From contig NC_133030.1 of NCBI RefSeq assembly GCF_048771995.1, positions 54,468,001 to 54,532,000 on the forward strand: a DNA stretch of 64,000 nucleotides, in the 5' to 3' direction. The DNA is from Taeniopygia guttata. Lineage: Eukaryota > Chordata > Aves > Passeriformes > Estrildidae. Position numbers and translations under genes: made by a program. Below, piece by piece: positions 1 to 11,493 of this stretch. Positions within the stretch are counted from its first letter, which is position 1. Every line of letters begins with the position of its first letter. The notes beneath the pieces were generated by a model that saw nothing but the letters and a program-made list of their open reading frames with translations, made no database searches and was not told the origin of the DNA.

Positions 1-3000
1 TTTAGTTTCTAGAGTAACACCTGGAGGCTTTCAGGTTTGAATTTTGAAAAATAAAAATGCATTTTTAAAGGTTAGATTGCCATTAATACATTCAACAGAA
101 TTTCTTTATTAAGTATTTATTTGGTAGAAGTGAACATGATTTCATTAATATTAACTAAAGAAGCCCTCAGGCAATAAGCATGCAAAAAGAATTTTCAACT
201 AAAACTATCAACTTCATATTCCAAATCTGAAGACACATCTCTTTAAGGCCTTGTGGATGGTGTGGAATGCACCAGTTTTAATGGATTTCTGAAGAAGCAG
301 CAGTACTGTACAATTTTATCAGAAGTTTCTTTGAAAGGTTGCTATCGCTTGTGTTAAACCTTTTTGTCTGTGTAACAGTGATAAACACTTTGTTCTGGGT
401 AGTGATGTGAAATTCAGTCAGAAAAATTTATACATTACTTTTACAACGTCCACACTAGGTGTGTTGTAGAAGGATAACATCCTCATTTATTTTTGTTAAT
501 TCTCTTAATCCAGTACAAGAGAAACCTTCAAAGGGACCTGAGGTTTTTTGGTCCTGTCTGACCCAGGGCTGTAGAGGTGGCCTGTTCTCAAGATATCAAT
601 GATATCTATTGATCTGAAACCTCCAGAACTGCAGCTGGTGTAAATCTGCAGGCAGCAAATAAAGCACTTAGGGTTGGCAAGACAAAATAATACCATAGTT
701 TGTTACCTGGCCAAGTAATCAAAAAGAAGAGATAGAAACTAGGAGAAACTGTGAGAGAAACAAGGAAATTGCATGCAGGTTCCAGGTAGAAGTCTTTTAA
801 TGACACTTTACAGTTGGAATAATGAACACTGTCATGCACCAGCAGGCATTTGTGACTTACGTGGACTTGGCTTCCAGTAGCACATTCATAGTCTGTATTT
901 ACTACATGAGGAAGCTACATGCTCCTTCCTTTCTTACATTGCTGTGAAACCACAGCTTTCTCCATGAACACATTAATAAAGGTGAGAAATTATTTATATA
1001 GCAGTGAATGTGAAGTTGGGATTATGAATACTGTGACAAGACTGGGTAAAGAGTCTGTGACTTTCTCCTGAAAACTCAACTTCAGTAATACTTTTTTACC
1101 AGAGCTGTAGAAACTGAAATTCCTAGTATAACTAGAAATTCTAGCACAAGTGGTTTAGAGGGTTTTAATTTTTTTATGCATTTTTTTCCTTCCACATTCT
1201 GTTTGCAAATGTGGTTTGGTTGGGTTTTTTTTCCCATCTAATATAAAAATCTTAACAAAATTTCCACTTCTTTCCCAAACCCTAAGATGTTGGTCGTTAC
1301 AATCTAACAGTGAAGTGTACAGTGTAGACATTGAAATCACTGACGTTAAAACCACTAATTCTTCATTAAATAAGTGGACAATGTTTTTTCCCCCTCACAT
1401 TCTGATAAATAATAAAATATAGGGAAATTAAAAGAGAGTTACTGTCTTTTTTCCTTTTCCTTCCTGATTAAGAACAGTGGAGTCAGACGAAGCTGAAAGC
1501 ATCATCTAGAATGGTGGGGAATTTTACTCAGGATTAGTGAGAGGTTGAATTCTGTGCAAGAATAAATGTCTTCCATGCAGTTTAGTGTTCAGTGAAATAT
1601 TCTGATGATGTCACATTCTCTGTTAATTTCTAGAGTTTGATTAGTATTTAGGGCAGTGTAAACTATTTCTTTCTTACCTGCGTTCATAGTATGCCATGTT
1701 CGCTGGATAAAATGGAAGAGCAGGAAATGTTTTATGAGAATGGGTTAATTTCCATGAAAGACAGGTTAGATAGATTTTTTTTGAGTTTTGGGTGTAGGCT
1801 TAGAAAACTTACTTTAGTTAGAGTGGAAAGAACTTCATGTGGAAGTGAGATACTGTGGCTTTAGTTTTCTGGTATGGTCATTTCTAGTTGCACAGCTCCT
1901 CATTTCAGTGTTGAGTTCAAAAAGTGTCAAGCCATACTTGAAGTTGCATTCTGTTTCATTTACCAGATTCCTCTAAACTCTGCTGTGTTCAGAATTTCCT
2001 GGGAGGACTATTTTTGTTAAAGATGAGTTGCATTTTAAAATTAATTAAGTTCTGTTTTGTAGGTGTTCTTGAGAAGGCAGTTTTGCAGTAATTATTTATA
2101 ATAAGCTTCTTGAAGTGCTTTGGGTTTTTTTCTTTTTATTTGCTGGTCTCTGACACCTTTGCCTTCACATACTTTCTTCTAATTGTAGAAGATAAGGTAC
2201 TACCCTGTCCTATTTTTTACCTGTGCTGAGATTCATTAAGCGACAGCACAGATGCACTCTGCCAGGAATTGGCAATACAGAAATATTTTTCTTGCACTTG
2301 GCAGACAGCAGTGTAGATAGGTGGACTCTGATTTGAGAAATATCTTCTGCTGTTCTGATAGACTTGAAATTTTGTTAAATAAGAAGCTGAGGATCTCTTT
2401 GATTAACAGAAAGTGAAAGAATAACATTGATCAGTAGGTCTTGGTTTAAGAACAAATAAAAGGTTGACAAAAATACTGCAATTTTTTGATTCCTACTTGG
2501 TGATTTTGGAGATGAAGAGACTTTGTTGTCTTTAAGTTGCTATAAGCAAGTTGTTACTGATTATTCATGCAGCAGATTTTTCTTGAAGGCACACCTTGGG
2601 AGGAAAAGGGCATTACACTAAGGTCACTAGAGGATGAGATATCATTTTCTAGGACTGTGTGCCAGGGTCAGAATGACTGGGACGTGCTGCTTGCCTTTAT
2701 CCTTGTTGATCCTTCCTGGGGTTTGTCACAGCAGGCAGAAGTGGCAATCACAGTGGGCAGTTGGGCTTTTGGGTGACTGTCATTTGACACTTGTATCATG
2801 TGAACCAAAGACTTGTGTGCTGTGCAGCAAAAGTAAAGGAAGTGTTAGACCTGCAGTAAAACAGGAATTGGAGGAAATCTGGATTGATGGAAATAGCTTT
2901 CCATAAAAACAGAGTACTCTGAATGCAAATATAAGCTGGCTTTTCTTAGTTCTCTCTTCAAAGCACATATAAAACCATTTTAAAAGAGAAAATTACCTTT

Positions 3001-3701
3001 TATTTCAAATATGATGATTTTCATGGCGTTTCTGGGAATATTTTATCTGAGTGTATTTCTTCTGCAGAAGATAAAACGTTTCCTTTGTAAACAGGGCCAG
3101 AAGTTAAAAAAATCAAAAATTCATAGTGTTCAGCCACTTCCCTCACATAGAACTGTCATATGTATCTCAGTCATGGACTTCCCCTAAACAGCAGAGGAAG
3201 AGATTAAAGTATACTTTGTTCTATGATCATCTGATTATCTTTTGATCTTTCCTGTTCTTTATCTGCTTCTACTAAAAGCCTGGTATAGAAATACTGATCA
3301 CAGCTGGGGGTTAACTTCATAGGTGAAATGCAAGAGCTTTGTCTAGGAGTGCCATGAGAGAAAAAAGGAAATGTACAGGAACCTGAATTGGAATTGGAAA
3401 TGCAGAAAAATACTCATTGTAAGCTTGAACAGCATTTCTTTATCTTTTGTCTTGTGACCCAAGCTTTCAAAGCTTAAGAGGTCTTTTGATTCCTAAAAGA
3501 TGCTTTTGATTTCTTGCACTTCAGATTACTTTATACAGTATTTTTGTAGCCCAGTGAGATTAGGAAGTAATTACTGAGAGCTGTAGATAGCAAGTGTAAG
3601 TCAAAATACTAACACTTTATTTTTACTGCTGCCTCAGGCTGAATCTTAAAGCTGTTTTGCCAACCCATGTGTCATGATTCAAAGGAATGCTGTAAACTTT
3701 C

Positions 3702-3717
3702 AAAAAAAAAAAAAAAA
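3702..3717. repeat. Poly(A) homopolymer tract (16 A)
   Basis: An uninterrupted run of 16 adenines lies in the presumed TRAF3 5' intron. No SINE or LINE body is recognisable upstream of it, so it is simple sequence and not a proven retroposon tail. Confidence 0.8.
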
Positions 3718-4660
3718 GAGTTGAACATAATGTGACATAAAAATGAGCTTTCCTTAATTGCACTGACTTACCTTTTCTACTGTCTTTTTTTAATAGATAA
3801 AATTCAAGCCCATTAAAAGTTTTGATTTTTTTCTTTTCTCTGATCCGGGGAAATACCTGTTTGACTGAATGTTAATTGTATTCAGCATATTATTGGATAG
3901 TTACTAAAAGTGTCGGTCCCTGGCTTCTTGGGCATTCTGAACTATGCTAATACTATGTTATTACTTATAAATATTACTAATCTAACTTCTTAGTCCAGAT
4001 GTAATTGCTTTGCAAATCTGTCCTTTATTTAGAATCTAGAAGTTTGTTACACTAGCAGGAGGGAGTATATGTTACTCTTTTCTTGACAGCATAGTCCAGC
4101 AGACTTGTTAAATTGAGATCCCTTGTATGGGGATGTTGGTTTGTTTAATCCTCTAAGACATTTCACATGGGTGTGTAGACTTGTTTTTGAAAGAAATACA
4201 GCCAAGGAAATAGATAAGTTAAAAGAATAAAACAATGTAAAGCATAACTTACCCTTTATTTTCAGCTCTTCAGTCATCTTGCAAGCTAGAACATGGGAAA
4301 TACACAATGTTTGTGATTCAAGTGACACACACAGTTGTTTTTTTGCAAGAACATCACTACAGCATATTTTGATTATGCTTCTGATTTTCTAGGTCAGATA
4401 GGCAAAGAAGGAATAGTTTGTACCTTCCAAACAAAAAATACTTTTCTTATTTGTTCAATAATTTCTACAGGCTAGAGCCTGTGGAGATTGTGGTGAAATA
4501 TGGTTTAATTGCTTGAGATCACAGCAGTTCAAGTATCCGAGCAGGCCTTTTTGCTACCTAAGAATATCAGATCATAATTGCTCCAATAAAAACTCCTGAC
4601 AGGGGGATGTTAAGTGCTGGGATAGGTTGCAGTTTCTTCCCCCAGGGAGTTTTGAAAACT

Positions 4661-4757
4661 CAGCAGTGGACAGCCTGACCTGACCTTGAAGATGGTCTCC
4701 TCTGAACAGGAGGTTGGGCTGGATGCCCTCCAGAGGTGCGTTCCAAGCTCAGCAGCT
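4661..4757 (+). mobile_element. Decayed CR1 LINE 3' end
   Basis: The stretch reads like the 3' terminal region of an avian CR1 retroposon in plus orientation. It has an 'aggttgggctggatg' block followed by 'ctccagaggt' and 'gttccaa', which match the usual CR1 tail blocks (GGACTAGATGA, CTCCAGAGGT, CCTTCCAAC) with several substitutions. The terminal ATTCTATGATTCT repeat is missing or eroded, so this is an old copy. No coding part of the element is present. A consensus search would settle the boundaries, which are approximate. Confidence 0.5.
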
Positions 4758-6126
4758 GGGATCCTGCCCTGAGGAGTGGCTGTGCAGAGCTTGCAAGTGG
4801 CAGAAGCTTCCTCTGTGGAGAGTACTCAGTGCACGTCTTCTGACTGTTTTCAAATGTTTGGCCTGCTTGCTTATATCTGATTTTTCCTGTTGGTCTGTTT
4901 TGTTATATGTGTGATCTCCAGGTCTTCCTCACAGCAAGGAAGGTGCGTGTTTATGAAATCATAAGGCAAAGGTTAAAGTAGTTAAAATAGCCTATTTTTT
5001 TTAGCATGGAGAAGAAAAGTTTTAAATATCAAGAATGCTTTCATTCCTGTACAGGAATTAGACTTTTTATTTGAGTGCAAATATAAAAGAAGGTGAGGAG
5101 TGGTCTGGTATTTCTCACTGTATAAATTTGTATCAGTGTTGGTCGCTTAGCAACCCTTCCTTACCCTCAGAATATTCTCTCAGAGCATGTCCTGGAAATA
5201 CCTAAACCTCTGGTTAGTTGGTCCTATATATATATGCTCTGGAGAAATAGTAAATAGCACTTCCAGCATGAAAAATGCATGGAGGTAAGAATAAATAAAT
5301 CAGCAGTTCCCCAGTGCAAACAACAGGAGTGGATGTGCCAAGACCTCTGACCTCACACAAAACAAATTTGATGGATGATTTTCTGCTTTCAAACCTGCCA
5401 CTCCAGTGCTGCCTCAGTCATGGCCTGAGTCTTTCTTTGGAGCGATTCAAGCCATTTGCATTTTATTTATCTCTTGTTCAGACTCAGCAGTGTGGCTTTG
5501 CCATAGGCCAGGCTGAGGTGTGGTGGATGTTGTGAGAATGATACTCTGCAGTAGGACCCCTTCATGCTTGACAGCTCCAGAGTAAAGATTTCCGTGGCAG
5601 ACTTATTTTAATATTTTTGACATGTGTGCCCTGAGTAAACTGATGCTGTATTGTCACTGGTATACTGCTTTCAGCTTGCATTATTGTTTTAATAAGACAT
5701 CAGAGTATGCCAATACATTTGCATATTTTAATAGCACTCGGAAGCAGAACCAACTCAGAAGACTTGTCTAGAAATGGTGAAAGAAAGATGGACATTCTTT
5801 TCAGTACGTTCTAAGAATTTATTAGAAACTATAAAATGCTGAAATATAAGACAGAGGAAAAGTTCAGATTGCTTTAATAATTTAATTTTAAGATAAATGT
5901 TTCTGTGTGCTAACTTGAAGCAATAATTCTTGATGATAGAAAGCAAGTGAGCTGGAAAGACTGAAGATCTGGAAATCCCTCTCCTGGTACCTGGTTATTG
6001 GGCTTTCTGAGGATATCCTGTGGAGTATGGAAGAAAATTCTGTGAAGAGCAGTGAAACTGAAGAAGTTTCATTTTCCTTCTATCTGTGCTCTATATTCCT
6101 TTTTTTACCCCTATTCCCCGCTCCTC

Positions 6127-6201
6127 AAAAAAAAAAAAAACCCAAACAAAACCCAAACACCCCACCCCAAAAAAAAACCAAAACAGTAGAACAACAAAAA
6201 C
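6127..6201. repeat. A/C-rich low-complexity tract
   Basis: About 75 bases made almost wholly of A and C, with a leading run of 14 A and then CCCAAAC-like and CCCCA-like units. It is simple sequence; the short frames that cross it are not genes. Confidence 0.75.
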
Positions 6202-9200
6202 CCCTAAATCTCCAGCCCATGCCTGCTTTTATGGTATAGGAGGAGACTGAGGCCATGGAGCTTGGTGGGACAAGAGGGAGCAGGTGTCCTTGGCTGGTTT
6301 GTATGTGGCTGTGCACTGGCTGACTGATAGAGCATGGGCTGCACTTTTATAGCCTCTTGCTCACTGGGACACTATGCTGAGTTTCTGTTCCACTCATAGC
6401 TGTTCATTTTCATGGACATGCTGTCCGGTTGGTTCTGATGTGGTTTGGGGGGGCTGAGAGGAGAGACAGAGCAATCACAATCCCGTATCTCATTAAAAGC
6501 GAGACTGAAAAATTATACCCCGGACTACCCAAAAAAATTACCTAGTTAGGATGAGATGAAGTTTGTGTGCTTTTACGCATTTTAGATACAATTTTTTTTT
6601 TTAAGAGGGGAGGCTACTTTTCTGCTCTGATCTTAAGCTCCCTGTACCACTTTAGGTTTCTCTTTCAGAGCTTAATTTAGATATTGTGCATGCATTGCTG
6701 TTCTATTGGAGGAACTCCTGTCCTCCGTGCAAATTGTAATTTGATCAAAAAGCTTTGCTGTCCTATAATAATGGCCAAGTTAAAGTGTCATGCTTTATTC
6801 TCTTCCAAGGTACTGTAATGAAAACATTTATTTCTAATAACTTTTTGCTCTTTTTGAATTTTAAAGCTTTGGCAGAAGCCTATTTACTTCCTATTGTCAA
6901 TATACTGAAACTATCTTCATGCAGAGCATTCTAGGTTCCAAATCCCATGGTGCCTATTACAATCAAATTTTTAGGGGTGTTTGAGATTTATAGAAGAGTT
7001 ACTTTTTTTTCTGTTTTCTTTAGGATGCAAATTTATTTTGAATTTTTATAGAAGCTTTATTGTATTTTTATGTCACAAACATAAAGATTGTCCCAAAGAA
7101 TGAATCATAAAGATATGTGGTAATAAAGAACACAAGTGCAGATTTTTAGGATGTTTGCTTTTCATGCAGTGAGAACAACATGCTTGCTGGGATAAGGAAA
7201 AAGCAAAATGCCTTTTGTTTGGGAATTCCCGTGCTTCCTAATTCTCGGAACAACTCCGTGGGTAAACTCACTTTTGCTTCCAGTTTCTAGGTTTCTGTAC
7301 TGATATTAGTATTAGTTAAGCACCAGCAAATTGTTCTGACCTTCACCTTGAAGGACCAGCTGGGGTTCAGCCTCAGTTGCTTGAATATCATTTGTATTGA
7401 GCAAGAGTAGTGTCCAGACTGGAGCAAGCAGTGTCACAGTGTCACCAGTTTGATGGCCACAGCAATGCCCGTTCAAGTGTGAATATTAGCATGTGCTGGC
7501 TGCAGAAGAGGTGGGTGAAAGACAAACAACAGTGGGCAGAACCAACCTGGGTGACTGTGCCTCTTTTATGTGCTTATCAGTACTGAAAAGTGATTGTCCA
7601 AGGTTTAACTGTTTTAAAAGACATCTCAAAGTCATATACTTTGGTTGAGATTATCTTTTCCCACAGATAAGAAACTGGAGTGTAAGAACTAGCTGGTGAT
7701 TAATAAGGCATTAAGATTTAGTTTGCTGAACTAGAACCAGATTCTTTGGCTGGATGGCACCTTGCCATGCCTTTAGGAATCAGAGACCCCCCACCAGAAC
7801 TGGCTTATCTTGGATGCCCTAGCTGGCTAGGCTCCTCTCCCTGCTCTCTGGAAGTATGTTAACTTCACTGCCATAAGTGCAGAGTACCTTGCTGAGGTGT
7901 GACTTCAAAATTGCTTCTTGTTGGCAGTTTGAAACATGATTATGGAGAAATAATCCCAGTCCTGCTGTTAAAGGTTTCTGCAAAGGAAGAGAAGCCATTG
8001 CTGCTGACACTCTGTAGTGGCGTGGAAATCATAACAGAATGCTGTTTCCAAAGGGGTGGCAGCTTAAATGTTTGTATTTTCTGTGCTTGTGTTCACCACT
8101 GATCCCACATGCAGGTGTAAGAGCATGTAACTAATGCATGAGGGCAAAGCTCTGTGCAGACAGACATCACTTTTCCCCATCCCCTTCTTAAATGCAGCTT
8201 GTTCATTGTAATAAGGTTGTGGTGGTCTTGCAGGCTCAATGCTCTGTTGTGTTTTATGATAATGCTTCGTGAATGGCTTCCTAGTTGTGCTGCACAAGAA
8301 ACTGCTGGCATTCAGAGTATTGTGGAAGAGAATTTCTCACCAATCTAGCTGCTCTATTGCTGGGCTTGTTTAGCTTTTCTGGTCTGACATACTTCTTCAT
8401 AAAATAAATACAAAACCCAAGGCAGACAAATCTGTTAAGCATGTCACATAGTATGTTTTATTTGTCAGTGTGCTTTCTGCTTGTTTTCTGTGACAAGATA
8501 TCCAAGATGTCAGTTCCAAAAGTGGAGTCCTGTGGCACCCTGTGCACTTTATTCTGGTGTGAATTCTCTCTTGACAGCTGACAGTCCAGCCTGGAGCAGT
8601 TTCTGATCTTGTGAAACTCTCACCTGCTGCTCGTTTGGCATTCAGTGCTGTCTTTGTTATGTCTTGAATATTCTCCTGTCACCCCTGCCTGCCTCCTTGT
8701 GACTAATTATTCCATTTCCTTGAAGAAATAATGCTTTTGGAAGACTTCACATCTCCAATCATCTTTTGTTTCTTTTTGTTCAGAAGAAACCTAATGAGGA
8801 AGCAGACATTCAGTAGTTGTGGACTGTAACTTGCAAGTTTGGGAACTTTGCTCTCTTGACTTGACAATTGTCTTGTCAGCATCTCTTTTAGTGCCTCTTT
8901 TTCTATATTTCTTTTGTGGGTTAGAAGCAGGTCATACCTTGTTTTTTCTGTAATTTTAGGGAAAGTAATGTTTCCTGTGTTGGTCTTACAAATTAACATG
9001 CTTGAAGTTAGCTTTTGACTTCAAGAATTGCCAGAACAATGGAGGTCTTAAATATTATTAAAAAAAATATGCAGCTGCAGAGGTACTAGAGAAAGAGGTA
9101 TTAGTATCTATAAATCAAGGAACTGAAACATTTACAGATTCCTAAACTGCAAGTGCCACATGAGGCTTTTCCAGTCGCACATAGAAAGCAAGAGCCTAGG

Positions 9201-11251
9201 TAGCTAAGTTTCAGCAGTCTGAGTACTTAAAGAGTTGCACTTTTTTTCTTCTCTTGCTAATCTTGTCTCTTACAACCACAGAAAAGTGTCAGGTCCTAAG
9301 CTCATGACTGCGTTTCCCCATGTCCAGCCGCTGATGTACAGCAGCAGCACTCACGCCTTGGGCAGCCTTTAAATCTAGACTACTTTTGTAAGCTGCTTTC
9401 CTTTCTCATTCATGGCACTTCTGTGAACCTCCGTGTCTGAATCATGTTCTCAACATCAATCTCATTTCTTTTGTGCGGGTTACAATCTTGATTTGCCTCT
9501 TCAGTGTCATTATCACCTGCTGAGTTTTTAGGCTTGGTGGTGAAACTAGCTAAGGTCTGAAATAATCTGAATTTCCTCATTAATGAGAAGTGTGAGTCAC
9601 TTTCAGTTCAGCACAGACTTTTCAGTTCTTTCACATATCGTTCTGTCAAGACATACGTCTCTGCAGTCTTTGAAGTGCAGACAAGGAATAGACTAACACT
9701 AATTCAAATGTTGGATCAGAATCTATAGTAGCTTTGCAGTTCATATAATGTGTTGGGGTTTCTTTTTCTCTCTCTTTTTTTTTTTTCTTTGGTGTGTTTG
9801 TGTTGTTTTGTTGGTTTAGAATAAGACACAATCACTGGATCTGTGTGCCGAGTTACAAGGATGGGTTACTTGGGCTCTCTCTGAGTTTGGTGGAGATCAG
9901 AGAGGCTTTCTTCTGGGCAAGGGGGTAATGAAGTGAGAATTCATCCCTCAACACCTCTACCCTTGCTCAGCTGGTGTTGTAAAAACATGAAATGGTCTCA
10001 GCATTGAGTCAATGATTTTGTCTTTTGTTTCTGTAAATAATGGCATCAGAAATCAAAGAAAATTCTGTATCCATTTAGTTTGCATGGAAAATTCTGTACC
10101 AAAATTACAGATGCAGAAATTACCTACACGTAAATATGTTTCATTACAAGTGTGTGGTTTTGGGCTTAGCAAGGGAAGGTGAGATACCACAAAAACAGTG
10201 TACGAGAGGGTTTGTGTATTTGGAATGGGAGGCATTTGACTCCTTTTGTGGTGTTTGCGGACATACTTTGAGAAGTGAACTGAGCCTCATTTCTTCATTC
10301 TGCTTCCTCCAACTGTGCTTTCTCCTGGATATGCAGAGCCTTTCTAAGAGCATTTGTTTGTGTGACTACAAGATTAGCTAGGAAATTATTGAAAAAACAT
10401 TTTAAAATGTAACCTGGGATATTATTCCTCTTGCTCTGCTGATGCTTTGCATGCTGACCTAGAAGATGGATTGTCCAAGATAATAGGTACTGTAATTTAC
10501 TCTTCAGATGGATTAATTCTTTTCTCAGCTACCTGCCAGTTGTGCTTAGCCCTGGTAAATTGATCAAATGGCCATGTTACATAGGCCCTTCTCTGCTGTC
10601 AGTTAGACTTTGCTCAGCTGCTCTCTTCAGGTGAAGGTGTGCCATAAAAAGGTTGGAAAGTATCTAATATGTAAAACCCTTTTGTGGTGTTGTAATGCAG
10701 ACTTAAAGCAGCATGTCTTACACTATGCTATTGCAAAGGGATAGACAGGAAAAGTGGGCAGGGGAGCTGGGCAGGCTGTGGGTACCCTGTGTAGGACACT
10801 GGTGGTTGTGTGCTTTTGCAGTAGCGTTAGAGCAGGATCATGTGCAGTACTGTACCAGAACACCTTTCTCATCACACCTCTTGCTGCCTCTAATGGTTGG
10901 ACTTTAACATTAAGCAATACTTTCCAGAGAGAGAGAAAGCTATGAAAGAATCCCTTAATGTATTCCTAGACTCATGGCCATAATTAACATTTCATTTTCA
11001 CGAGCAGGTTTTAATTCTTTGCTTTCTAGGGTCTTTGTATAGGTAGACTATTTTACAGATTTGCTATGCTAAATATACTCAGGCAGTAATGCAAGTATTA
11101 CATTCACGTGATGTGTGGACTCAGATCTGTTATTGTTGCGTTCTGATTTTATGCAATTTCTCAAATGCTCTGTTTGTTTTATTTAAATGGCAAAAGAGGT
11201 TCTCATTTCTCAGTTTTTCTCACTTTTGATTCACAGAAATTATCTTAGAGC

Positions 11252-11493
11252 ATGGACACCAGTAAGAAGTCAGAACCCCCTTTATCTGTAGAAATGGTAC
11301 AGCAGAGGGCCAATCCTGACCGCAGTCCATCAGCATCCATCTATGTTCCAGAGCAAGGTGGTTACAAAGAGAAATTTGTGAATGCCGTGGAAGATAAGTA
11401 CAAATGTGAAAAATGTCACCTCATCTTATGCAATCCTAAACAGACTGAATGTGGACACAGGTTCTGTGAAACCTGCATGAATGCCTTGCTGAG
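11252..11493 (+). CDS. TRAF3: TRAF3 coding exon 1: N-terminus and most of the RING finger
   Basis: The exon probably begins at 11237 after TTCACAG, with 15 untranslated bases, then ATG at 11252. It encodes residues 1-80 plus two bases of codon 81, and the donor GTATGT follows at 11494. Residues 33-43 (PEQGGYKEKFV) match other TRAF3 proteins exactly. Six RING zinc ligands are here: C52, C55, C67, H69, C72 and C75. The first 30 residues after MDTSKK differ clearly from the mammalian sequence as I recall it. The open frame continues past the donor to a stop at 11522, but that extension is intron. Confidence 0.96.

Larger units (their letters stand above)
1..11236 (+). other. TRAF3: Probable 5' intron of TRAF3 (no exon recognised)
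   Basis: This AT-rich stretch ends in a good splice acceptor, a pyrimidine-rich run then CAG at 11234-11236, directly before the TRAF3 start-codon exon. All open frames here are short, and none resembles a known protein. TRAF3 genes in other vertebrates have non-coding 5' exons far upstream of the first coding exon, so I infer that this is intron and that the promoter lies outside the window. A short untranslated exon inside it cannot be excluded without RNA data. It holds a decayed CR1 end near 4661, a run of 16 A at 3702-3717, an A/C-rich tract at 6127-6201 and a T/C tract around 9758-9790. Confidence 0.6.

Noticed and set aside
9758..9790. Pyrimidine/T-rich tract as a retroposon tail
   Set aside because: No SINE or LINE body is recognisable beside it, so it is treated as simple sequence only.
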